Below, piece after piece: positions 1-6,392 of a stretch of 16,710 bases of DNA. The notes under the pieces were generated by a model, which was given only the letters and a program-made list of their open reading frames with translations, ran no database searches and was not told the DNA's origin. The number at the start of each line of letters is the position of its first letter. The first letter of the stretch is position 1. A program made the translations under genes and the position numbers. The DNA is from JAVBMU01 sp031552185 (GTDB lineage: Bacteria > Actinomycetota > Actinomycetes > Actinomycetales > Cellulomonadaceae): NCBI GenBank assembly GCA_031552185.1, contig JAVBMU010000016.1:1-16710 (forward strand), given 5' to 3'.

Positions 1-5
1 TCGAG

Positions 6-302
6 CTAGGCGCCGAAACGTCCCGCGGACGACCGATCGCTCTGAACATACTGGCCGGAGATCTGCTCCGTCTTGGTGGCGATCTGGCCCAGAAGCTCCT
101 GCATCTGGGTAACCGAGTTGGTCCACTTGCGCTGGGCAGCGTCGTACGCCACCTGCGCCTCGCCGCCCCAGGCGGACCGCAGCCTGCCAACGGCGGTCTC
201 GAGCCGGTCGAGCTCGGCGCGAATGTTCTGCGCCCCGGACCGGATCTCGCCGGACAGAGCCGTCACTTGTGCCGGCTTGACCGACATCGATTCCATCGAC
301 AT
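6..302 (-). CDS. WXG100 family ESX substrate (EsxA-like), 98 aa
   Basis: This is a small helical-hairpin protein of the WXG100 family, expected to be exported by the type VII (ESX) system as a heterodimer with a partner WXG100 protein. The WGG turn has Trp at residue 45 in the middle of a 98-residue chain, the classical layout. The C-terminal tail carries the YxxxD secretion signal (Tyr85-Asp89, YVQSD). No signal peptide is present, as expected. The ATG at 302 is preceded by GAGGAG five bases upstream, which favours it over the internal Met at residue 6. It lies 35 bp downstream of the 105-aa WXG100 gene, so the two form a cotranscribed pair. The family and role are established knowledge; assignment to the neighbouring ESX system is inferred from linkage. 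The tail resembles that of the WXG100 gene at 932-1225, so the two may be paralogues. Confidence 0.93.
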   Translation of the reverse strand: MSMESMSVKPAQVTALSGEIRSGAQNIRAELDRLETAVGRLRSAWGGEAQVAYDAAQRKWTNSVTQMQELLGQIATKTEQISGQYVQSDRSSAGRFGA

Positions 303-337
303 ATCAACTCCTCACGTCAGGTTGTGGTGGGTGGTGC

Positions 338-655
338 TCAGGACTCGTTCATCATCGACGCCATGCCGGCGATCGTGTCCTGGTGCGACTGCTCGGTGGC
401 GGCCTGGTCCCGCTCGGTGCCCGCCAGGGCGTCCTCGAGCGTGATCAGGACGTTGTTGAGGGTGCGAACCTGCTCGTCCCACCGGTTCATCAGGCCCGTG
501 AACGCCGCAGCCGCGGCACCCGACCAGTAGCCCCGAAGCGACTCGATCTCGCCGCGGACCTTGGCCGTCTGCTGGTCGATCCCCGACTTCGCCTCCCGGA
601 CCGCTGCCGCGCCTTGCCGCAGTGCGCCCTGTTCGGCGGAAATGATGTCTGCCAT
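338..655 (-). CDS. WXG100 family ESX substrate (EsxB/CFP-10-like partner), 105 aa
   Basis: This is the first gene of the leftward WXG100 pair. It is an all-helical 105-residue protein with a WSG turn (Trp44, in YWSGAAAAAF) between two predicted helices, the typical WXG100 layout. It lacks an obvious YxxxD motif. Its partner at 6-302 has one, so the partner may carry the export signal for the dimer; this is inference. The start at 655 has a good ribosome binding site (GGGAGG seven to eight bases upstream). A consensus-like promoter at 735-763 points at it, giving a leader of roughly 70 nt. The longer upstream partner followed by the shorter EsxA-like gene mirrors the esxB-esxA order of mycobacterial ESX loci. 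WXG100 membership is secure; which cognate system exports it cannot be proven from sequence. Confidence 0.92.
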   Translation of the reverse strand: MADIISAEQGALRQGAAAVREAKSGIDQQTAKVRGEIESLRGYWSGAAAAAFTGLMNRWDEQVRTLNNVLITLEDALAGTERDQAATEQSHQDTIAGMASMMNES

Positions 656-711
656 CTACCTACCTCCCGCTGTCTCCGATGACGTGGGGTGGGCCGCCGG
701 CAGCGGCACCC

Positions 712-753
712 ATCGTCACGATCTACGCAGGTCTACCATAACCGTCACGACGG
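712..753. promoter_or_regulatory. Two palindromic operator-like sites sharing the core CGTCACGA
   Basis: Two short inverted repeats sit in the divergent ESX control region. ATCGT-C-ACGAT is at 712-722, and CCGTC-AC-GACGG is at 742-753. Both contain the same 8-bp core CGTCACGA, 29 bp apart, close to three helical turns. The second lies inside the spacer between the -35 and -10 boxes of the leftward promoter, and the first lies just past its predicted transcription start. This layout is what a repressor dimer pair would use. No regulator gene is visible nearby, so the binding factor is unknown. Confidence 0.45.
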
Positions 754-763
754 ACTGGTCAAA
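735..763 (-). promoter_or_regulatory. Promoter of the leftward WXG100 pair
   Basis: On the minus strand TTGACC (763-758) and TATGGT (740-735) are separated by 17 bp. This matches the actinobacterial housekeeping pattern TTGAC-N17-TANNNT. The predicted start near 728 leaves a leader of about 70 nt before the ATG at 655. A palindrome occupies the spacer. Confidence 0.65.
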
Positions 764-840
764 AACTCATCCACAGGGCGGTGGCGCTCAAAAGCGCGGA
801 GTCCGCGGCGCGGGGACGCATCGCCGCAGACGGCCGGGCT

Positions 841-870
841 TTGACAGCGACCGCGCGGGCGCCGTAGCCT
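841..870 (+). promoter_or_regulatory. Promoter of the rightward ESX operon
   Basis: A perfect -35 box, TTGACA (841-846), is followed after 18 bp by TAGCCT (865-870), which fits TANNNT. Transcription would begin near 877, about 55 nt before the GTG at 932. It faces away from the promoter at 735-763, so the two WXG100 transcription units are divergent. Confidence 0.65.
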
Positions 871-931
871 CCGAACCAGGCAATTGCGTCGAATACGGAT
901 CGGCCGGGCGAAGAGTCGGGGAGGCGATGTT

Positions 932-1225
932 GTGCCGGGGCAACTGATCGCGAATGTGGGGCTAATGAAAGGTTCGTCGGACCAGTTGGCGAGCCAGGCG
1001 GACGGGATCGGCGCGATCCTCGACAACCTCGACTGCCAGGTGCGGACCCTACTGTCCCGCTGGGGCGGCGACGCACAGGAGGCTTACCAGCATGCCCAGG
1101 CGGACTGGGGTCGGTCCCTGGCGGCCATGCGAGACCTCCTGGCGGAAGCCGGGCGGTTGACCGGGAAGGCGGCGGGGCGATACGACGCGGCCGACGCCTT
1201 CGCCCTGCGTCGATTCGGCGGCTGA
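932..1225 (+). CDS. WXG100 family protein (third, unpaired), 97 aa
   Basis: This WXG100 protein heads the rightward ESX operon. It has a WGG turn with Trp44 and a YxxxD export motif near the C terminus (Tyr84-Asp88, YDAAD). I chose the GTG at 932 because GGGGAGG at 918-924 is seven bases upstream, and the resulting 97 residues place the WGG turn in the normal position. An upstream in-frame ATG at 884 would add 16 residues and lacks that ribosome binding site. The tail ends in RRFGG, echoing the GRFGA end of the protein at 6-302. The two also align through the WGG helix region, so they are probably paralogues. Only four bases separate it from the next gene, implying translational coupling. It has no adjacent WXG100 partner in its own operon. 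Confidence 0.9.
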   Translation: MPGQLIANVGLMKGSSDQLASQADGIGAILDNLDCQVRTLLSRWGGDAQEAYQHAQADWGRSLAAMRDLLAEAGRLTGKAAGRYDAADAFALRRFGG

Positions 1226-1229
1226 CGCG

Positions 1230-2021
1230 ATGCCCGAGGGCTTCCGCGACCCCACCCTGGAGCGCTTGCGCGAAGACTTTGCCGCCGCTGCGGCCCCGTT
1301 CCTCGGCGCCCGCGTCGACCATCCGATCGTCCGGCGGGACGAATCGGGGGCCGTCGAGGTGACGCTCGCCGAGGGGCCGCCCACGATTCGAGTGCTCGAC
1401 GGCTGGGCAGATCGCTGCGCGCCGGACGCGCTCGGGGCACTCATCCTCGCGACGATCGATCAGGCGGCGACCGAGCGCCTGCAGGCGTGGACCACGGCCG
1501 TCCAGACCCGAATCGACGAGCCGCCGAGCCGGCCCGACCGGCCCGATCCCGACGCACCCGGCTACTCCGGCGCTCCCGGCGACCTGGGCGGCTTCGCAGA
1601 CCGCAGCGACCCCGGCGCGATCTTCGCCGAGCGCGCCGAGCGCGACCGCAATCCCCTGCCGGCCCTGCTCAGTCTGCTCGAGACACTGGACCAGCAGCTC
1701 GATGCCGCCTTCGACGCCCTTTCCACCGGCGCCGCCGGGACCTGGACCGGACAGGCCCACGGAACGGACGCCGCCGTCAAGATCGATGCCACGGAGAACA
1801 TCGTCGCGATCGACCTGAATCCGAGGTGGCTGGCGCAGGCCGACGGCCGGGAGGTCACCCAAGCCGTGAACCGGGCGCTCGCCGCGGCGCTCGCCGCGCG
1901 GCGCGTCGAGGGCCCGGCGGGCCAGTTCGTCGGCACACCGCTCGAACGGATGGGCGAGACGCTCTCCTCGCCGGACGCGACCCGAACGTGGCTGCGCGAG
2001 AACTCGAGAAGGGCGGACTGA
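1230..2021 (+). CDS. YbaB/EbfC-fold protein with two domains (EspL-like ESX accessory)
   Basis: This 263-residue protein appears to contain two divergent copies of the YbaB/EbfC fold. The first spans about residues 8-90: an amphipathic helix, a strand of the type GAVEVTLAEGP, then a helix. The second spans about 145-225, with GTDAAVKIDATENIVAIDL, then NPRW and a helix. A Pro/Asp-rich linker (about 97-135) joins them. YbaB-fold proteins bind DNA in many bacteria. In mycobacterial ESX-1 the YbaB-like protein EspL is an accessory factor that stabilises other Esp proteins, and similar genes often sit beside WXG100 genes in actinobacteria. The domain reading rests on pattern recognition and is moderate in certainty. 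The gene is tightly packed between two secreted-protein genes, so an EspL-like accessory role is the best guess. Confidence 0.6.
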   Translation: MPEGFRDPTLERLREDFAAAAAPFLGARVDHPIVRRDESGAVEVTLAEGPPTIRVLDGWADRCAPDALGALILATIDQAATERLQAWTTAVQTRIDEPPSRPDRPDPDAPGYSGAPGDLGGFADRSDPGAIFAERAERDRNPLPALLSLLETLDQQLDAAFDALSTGAAGTWTGQAHGTDAAVKIDATENIVAIDLNPRWLAQADGREVTQAVNRALAAALAARRVEGPAGQFVGTPLERMGETLSSPDATRTWLRENSRRAD

Positions 2022-2022
2022 G

Positions 2023-2334
2023 ATGACGACGCTGAAGGTCGCGTTGGAGGCCCTGACCGCCGACGCCGCGCTCTGGGACGACGCCGCCGATGCGATCGGC
2101 AACGCCCGCGCCGCCGTGGCCGGACTCGCCATCGACTACCACGACTTCTCGGTCTGCGGCCAGAACGCCGCCCATGCATACCAGGCTGTCCGGGCCAAGG
2201 TCGAGGCACTGTTGGCTTCCGGTGTAACCGAAGTCAGGGGCGGCGCCGACGCGCTGCGCGAGGTCCGCCAGGAGTACGAGAGCGCGGATACGGCCACACG
2301 GGAAGAGGTAGGCGCGCTGTGGGAAGCCGAGTGA
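2023..2334 (+). CDS. EspC-like / WXG100-superfamily ESX secreted protein, 103 aa
   Basis: This is a short, mainly helical, acidic protein of 103 residues with no signal peptide. It lacks a WXG turn but carries a YxxxD motif at residues 85-89 (YESAD) near the C terminus, after a predicted helical hairpin. That fits the EspC-type secreted ESX proteins, which adopt the same fold without the Trp. The ATG lies one base after the TGA of the preceding gene, so expression is coupled. Assignment to the EspC family is from motif, size and context rather than strong sequence identity. It could alternatively be a divergent WXG100 protein partnering the product of 932-1225. Confidence 0.65.
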   Translation: MTTLKVALEALTADAALWDDAADAIGNARAAVAGLAIDYHDFSVCGQNAAHAYQAVRAKVEALLASGVTEVRGGADALREVRQEYESADTATREEVGALWEAE

Positions 2335-2374
2335 GCCGCCGCGAGGGCGCGGGCCAACGAGGAAGGGGAAAGCC

Positions 2375-3103
2375 GTGAGTACCGACTCGGGGGTCGGCGG
2401 CGATTTTGAAGCCGTGCTCGACAGGATTCGGAGCCTGTGCGAGAAGATCGGGACGAAGATCGAGTGGTTCCGCCAGAAGATCGACTCGCTCCTGAGCGAG
2501 GTTCCGGACATGCTGAGCTGGGTCGTCGACCGCGTCCGGGAGGGCTGGAACCTCCTCGTGGGCAAGCTCGCGGAACTCTGGGATTGGATCGACGAAAAGC
2601 TGGCCTACGCCGGGAGCCCCCATGCGCTCGGCGCCGCCGCGGACCGCTGGCGCATGCAGGTCGGCCACCCGGCGGACGCCGCGGCAACTCGAGTGACCGA
2701 CGGCGCGCTGCAGGTCGATGACTGCTGGCAGGGCCCAGCGGCCGACCAGTACCGGCAGCGGGTCGCCGAGCAGCGCGAGACGCTCGCCGCGATCCGATCG
2801 GATTTCGCCAATCCGATCGCCGATGCCCTCGACGACGTCGCCTGGGCGATCTACGCATTCTGGACCGGCATCGGCGGCGCGCTGGTCGGGCTGGTCGCCA
2901 CGATCGTCGGCGCCGCAGGGACGATCCCGACCGTCGTCGGCATTCCGGCCGGGACCGGGATGGTCATCGCCGGGATCCTCACCTTCCTGGGCAGCGCGGG
3001 GGCGGCGACCTACGCGCTCACCGAGAAGGCCGGCGGCGCGGCCCGGACCCTCGAGACGGTCACCTCGAGCGGCCTCGACACCTGGCCCCGGTTCGCCTCG
3101 TGA
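2375..3103 (+). CDS. WXG-fold protein with C-terminal membrane hairpin, ESX operon
   Basis: This 242-residue protein has three parts. Residues 10-78 form a Trp-rich amphipathic helical segment. Residues 82-155 look like a WXG-type helical hairpin with a WQG turn at Trp118 and a following QYRQR helix. Two hydrophobic segments (about 163-182 and 186-214), rich in Gly and Ala, could form a membrane hairpin. The same ordering of Trp-rich helices, WXG-like hairpin and hydrophobic stretch is seen in the N-terminal part of actinobacterial type VII effectors, including the partial gene at 15950-16710. The GTG start is preceded by GGAAGGGGAA (2361-2370). It overlaps the next gene by four bases. Function is not known; it may be a secreted partner, a pore-forming substrate or a membrane accessory. 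Confidence 0.65.
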   Translation: MSTDSGVGGDFEAVLDRIRSLCEKIGTKIEWFRQKIDSLLSEVPDMLSWVVDRVREGWNLLVGKLAELWDWIDEKLAYAGSPHALGAAADRWRMQVGHPADAAATRVTDGALQVDDCWQGPAADQYRQRVAEQRETLAAIRSDFANPIADALDDVAWAIYAFWTGIGGALVGLVATIVGAAGTIPTVVGIPAGTGMVIAGILTFLGSAGAATYALTEKAGGAARTLETVTSSGLDTWPRFAS

Positions 3104-3555
3104 GCAAGCCCGAACGACGACGGCTCATCGTTTTCTCGACGTCGCCGCCCCGGCGTCGCGAATACGTTCGGGTCGCGATCGCCACGATCATACTGACCGC
3201 CGCGATTGCGGCCGAGAACCTGATTCTGGCCTCGGCCCCGTGGTCGGACCACTGTTGGAGCGGCCCGCTCAATATCGCCTATTGGGTGGTTCTCGGGCTT
3301 TTCGCCTCGACCGAGATCGTCTGCGCGGTCGCGCTGGTGATGACCGCCCTCGGCCGCCTGGCCGGGCCGGCGCGAGGTGCGTTGTCGGTCGTCGTCCCCG
3401 CAATCACCATTCCCTGCATGATTTTTCTGGCGGTGTGCCAGCATTGGGTCGTCGGTCTCGGTGTCACGCCGTGGCTCACGCTCGTCGTGCTCATGCAAGC
3501 GCTCCTCCAGGTCGACAAGTTCAAGCGGCCCGCCCCCGAGCGCGCCCGGACGTGA
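3100..3555 (+). CDS. Four-helix integral membrane protein of unknown function, ESX operon
   Basis: This is a 151-residue membrane protein that I do not recognise. It has a basic N terminus (residues 1-22, many Arg), four predicted membrane helices at about 23-45, 58-84, 93-115 and 118-137, and a short basic tail. A Cys/Trp-bearing loop (about 46-57) follows helix 1. The GTG start overlaps the stop of the upstream gene in a GTGA arrangement, so the two are translationally coupled and probably functionally linked. A plausible reading is an immunity or accessory partner for the upstream WXG-membrane protein, or a lineage-specific ESX membrane component. Both are inference only. About 70 bp then separate it from eccD, where a second promoter may lie. 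Confidence 0.6.
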   Translation: MSKPERRRLIVFSTSPPRRREYVRVAIATIILTAAIAAENLILASAPWSDHCWSGPLNIAYWVVLGLFASTEIVCAVALVMTALGRLAGPARGALSVVVPAITIPCMIFLAVCQHWVVGLGVTPWLTLVVLMQALLQVDKFKRPAPERART

Positions 3556-3559
3556 CCTT

Positions 3560-3589
3560 TTCAACCCGGCATGCCCCATCGCGTAGGGT
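3560..3589 (+). promoter_or_regulatory. Possible internal promoter ahead of eccD
   Basis: TTCAAC (3560-3565) and TAGGGT (3584-3589) are 18 bp apart in the short gap between the membrane protein gene and eccD. The -10 fits TANNNT; the -35 is weak. It could uncouple the machine genes eccD-eccB-mycP from the substrate genes upstream. Confidence 0.4.
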
Positions 3590-3628
3590 GATGCCGTCCA
3601 CCTATGTCCGAACTGAGCCGAGGTGAAC

Positions 3629-4969
3629 GTGAGTAGCACGGTGGCTACGGCTTCGAGCCAGGTTCTACGGCTGTCGATCGCCTGCGACGATCGGCGGATC
3701 GACGTCGCCACGCCCGCGTCAGTGCCGCTGATCGAGGTCATCCCCGCCTTCGCCAAGGGCCTGGGGGTCCTCGACACGGCGCTGGTGCACGGCGGGTATG
3801 CGCTGCACCGCCCGGACGGTTCGCCCCTCGACCCCGCTCGCAGCGCCGGCGCCCAGGGGGTCACCGATGGGGAAATGCTCACGATGGTGCGCGGCGGCCT
3901 GATCAAGGCCCCGAAGGTGTATGACGACGTCGTCGAGGCGGTCATCGACGCCACCACCGAGGGCTACAGCGCCTGGACTGCCCGCGACAGTGCCCGGACG
4001 GCGCTCGGCGTCACGATGACGTTGCTCACCGTCTCGGCAGTCCTGCTGCTCAGCACCGGTCACGACAATTCGATGTTCGCCGTCCTGGCCGGCGTGGGCG
4101 CGGCGGTGCTTCTGGTGGCCTCGATCGTGTTGGCCCGGGTCGACCAGGCCGAGCCCGGCCTCGCGCTGGGCCTTGCGGCGGCGGCGTTCGCCGGGGTGGC
4201 CGGCTATCTCTTCGTCGACGAGCAGCCCGTCCAGGGCACGCCGCTCCTGGCGGCCTGCGCGGGGCTGATTGTCGTCGGCGCGACGGCCTGGGCCGCCGTC
4301 GTGCCACGGTCCCCGGTGCTGCTGATACCGCCTGTGGTCGGCCTCGGCCTCGGCACGGCGGCGGCCGTGACGGCGGCCGCACCCGAGACCGATGTCGCCC
4401 CGTTCGCACTCCTCCTGGCCATCGCGGCAACGCTGTCCAATGTGCTGCCCTGGCTCGCGCTCAGCTCGACCCGGATCCGGGTGATCTCCGCGCAGACGGA
4501 TACCGAGATCTTCGATCCACCCCAACCGATCAACGGCGACGACGTCAAGCGCCGCGCCCTGGCCGGCGCCCAGGCTCTGATCGCCCTGCGGATCGCGCTC
4601 GGTCTGACCGTGTTGGGTGCCACGCCGATCGTGGCGGGCTCCGGCGTCGCCGGCGCGTGCCTCGCTGCCCTCGCGTTCCTCGGCATGATGTTCCAGTCCC
4701 GGATGAGCGCACCACGCTCGGGCGTCCTGGTGCTGATGGCACTCGGCTCGCTCGGCCTCGCGGTGACCGGCCTGACGGTCGTCACGAGCTTGCCGGACCT
4801 GCGCTCGGGGCTGCTGATCGTCCTGGTCGCCGCAACCGCGGTGCTCGTCGTGCTCACGCTGCTCAGCCCGCGCGCCCGGCTCTCGCTCACCCGCCTCGCC
4901 GACACGGTCGAGGTGCTGGCGGTCGCCTTGCTCCTGCCGCTCGGCATGATCGCGGCGGGCATCGCCTGA
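3629..4969 (+). CDS. eccD: EccD, type VII secretion integral membrane channel component
   Basis: EccD is the multi-spanning core component of the ESX inner-membrane complex, which it builds with EccB, EccC and EccE. The first ~90 residues form the cytosolic ubiquitin-like domain, starting with the SSQVLRLSIACDDRRIDV strand region. About eleven hydrophobic helices follow from residue ~125 to the end, in the usual EccD pattern, and the total of about 446 residues is near the family norm. I chose the GTG at 3629: GAGG at 3620-3623 is five bases upstream, whereas the alternative GTG at 3623 would lie inside that ribosome binding site. Using 3623 adds two residues. The stop is one base before the eccB start, so these machine genes are translated together. 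Confidence 0.92.
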   Translation: MSSTVATASSQVLRLSIACDDRRIDVATPASVPLIEVIPAFAKGLGVLDTALVHGGYALHRPDGSPLDPARSAGAQGVTDGEMLTMVRGGLIKAPKVYDDVVEAVIDATTEGYSAWTARDSARTALGVTMTLLTVSAVLLLSTGHDNSMFAVLAGVGAAVLLVASIVLARVDQAEPGLALGLAAAAFAGVAGYLFVDEQPVQGTPLLAACAGLIVVGATAWAAVVPRSPVLLIPPVVGLGLGTAAAVTAAAPETDVAPFALLLAIAATLSNVLPWLALSSTRIRVISAQTDTEIFDPPQPINGDDVKRRALAGAQALIALRIALGLTVLGATPIVAGSGVAGACLAALAFLGMMFQSRMSAPRSGVLVLMALGSLGLAVTGLTVVTSLPDLRSGLLIVLVAATAVLVVLTLLSPRARLSLTRLADTVEVLAVALLLPLGMIAAGIA

Positions 4970-4970
4970 G

Positions 4971-6392
4971 ATGGCGACGAAGCGCGACCTCATCGAGGCT
5001 CAGGGATTCAGCCGGCGGCGGCTGCTGTCCGCCTTCACCGGCGGCGCGCCGGGCGGCGTCGAACTCGAACCCGCACGGCCCCTTCGGGCCGTGATTGCCG
5101 GCGTAGCCCTGGCGGCCATGGTTGCCGTCGGCGGGGTGTTCTGGGGGATGATGCGGCCCGGTCTGCCGGCCGGGTGGGACAACAACCAACTGATTCTTGT
5201 CAAGGACACGGGCACGCGGTACGTGTCCATCAATCAGCGCCTGCACCCCGTGAAGAACACCGCCAGCGCCCGGCTGCTGTTGGACGGAAAGTCCAAGATC
5301 ATCACGACGAGCAGCGCGACGATCGCGAACAAGAATGTCGCGACGGGGCCGGCGATCGGTATCGACGGTGCGCCCGACGCCCTGCCCAAGCCCCGCGATC
5401 TGCTCAGCGCCGGCTGGAGTTCCTGCCGCCTGGACAATAAGTCCTGGACCTGGCTCTCGGACGAGCCGGCGACCATTGCGCCGAAGAACCGAGGCGTCAC
5501 CGTCACCGACGGGGAGAAGATCTACGTCATCACCGGCGGGACCCGATACCTGGTCGAGGGCGAGAATCGCGACGGCATCGTGCGCGAGGTCGGGCTCACC
5601 TCGAACTTGCTCGTTCGCGTCTCGGCCCGTTGGCTAAATCTGTTCGAAGAGGGCACGCCGCTGCAGTCGTTCCGGATCGACCCCCGCGCGGCCGGCAAGA
5701 CACTGCCGAACTCCAATCTGAAGGTTGGCCAACTCATCCGGAAATCGCCGCCGTCCACCGACCACTACATCGTCCGGGCGGACGGCTCGATCTCCAAGGT
5801 GTCGAAGCTGGCCCAGGCGCTCTACCTGCTCGGCGAGCGCTCGTCGCTGACGGACGTCGTCGAAGTGACGGCGTCGGACATCGTCGGGTTCACCGACGGG
5901 GAGCCGGCCGGAAAGCCGGACTGGCCGACCGAGCCCCTCGTGCCGATCGACTCAACCGTGTCGCCGTGCGCGGTGCTGACCGCGTCCCCGCCGGCATCGG
6001 CCCCGGCGCCTGCGTCCGGTGGATCCGTGACGGTGCTCGGCACGGCGACCCCGGACGCGATCCGGACCGCCACGGCCGACCTCGGCGAGATCCCCGCCGC
6101 CGCCCCAGCGGGCGGCGACGGCGAGGCGAAGCCGGTCACGGTGCAGCGCGGGGGCGGCGCGCTCGTGCGCACGGGGCGCGGCATGACCGCCGGCGACGGG
6201 TATCTCATCGACGAGTTGGGGATCGCGTATCCCGTCCCGGTGATGGATGAGGAAACCATCACTCGCCTTGGCTACGAGGTGGAAGACGTCGCCTACGCGC
6301 CGGCCGGTTGGCTCGAATACTTCGCCGTCGGCCCGGCACTCTCGATGGCAGCCGCGCAGGGCGGGGTCGCACCGTCCGGGCCGACCCCGTGA
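4971..6392 (+). CDS. eccB: EccB, type VII secretion periplasm-facing membrane protein
   Basis: EccB anchors the ESX membrane complex and projects a large domain into the periplasm. The 473-residue product begins with a short cytoplasmic tail (MATKRDLIEAQGFSRRRL, shared in style with other EccB proteins). One membrane helix follows at about residues 38-61, then a periplasmic part containing repeated strand-rich modules. Cys152 and Cys333 are placed to make the disulfide known in EccB proteins of this class. A low-complexity Ala/Pro segment lies around residues 338-350. Reported ATPase activity in the family is not something I can see in the sequence. The ATG is one base past the eccD stop, and the TGA overlaps the mycP ATG by one base, giving a tightly coupled eccD-eccB-mycP unit. 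Confidence 0.92.
   Translation: MATKRDLIEAQGFSRRRLLSAFTGGAPGGVELEPARPLRAVIAGVALAAMVAVGGVFWGMMRPGLPAGWDNNQLILVKDTGTRYVSINQRLHPVKNTASARLLLDGKSKIITTSSATIANKNVATGPAIGIDGAPDALPKPRDLLSAGWSSCRLDNKSWTWLSDEPATIAPKNRGVTVTDGEKIYVITGGTRYLVEGENRDGIVREVGLTSNLLVRVSARWLNLFEEGTPLQSFRIDPRAAGKTLPNSNLKVGQLIRKSPPSTDHYIVRADGSISKVSKLAQALYLLGERSSLTDVVEVTASDIVGFTDGEPAGKPDWPTEPLVPIDSTVSPCAVLTASPPASAPAPASGGSVTVLGTATPDAIRTATADLGEIPAAAPAGGDGEAKPVTVQRGGGALVRTGRGMTAGDGYLIDELGIAYPVPVMDEETITRLGYEVEDVAYAPAGWLEYFAVGPALSMAAAQGGVAPSGPTP

Noticed and set aside
884..931. Upstream ATG at 884 as the start of the third WXG100 protein
   Set aside because: GTG 932 has GGGGAGG at seven bases and gives the canonical length; the extra 16 residues would lie where the 5' leader is predicted.
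759..2132. 457-codon minus-strand frame opposite the WXG100 and YbaB-like genes
   Set aside because: Low-complexity Arg/Pro/Gly composition typical of an antisense shadow; the plus-strand genes have recognisable motifs and ribosome binding sites.
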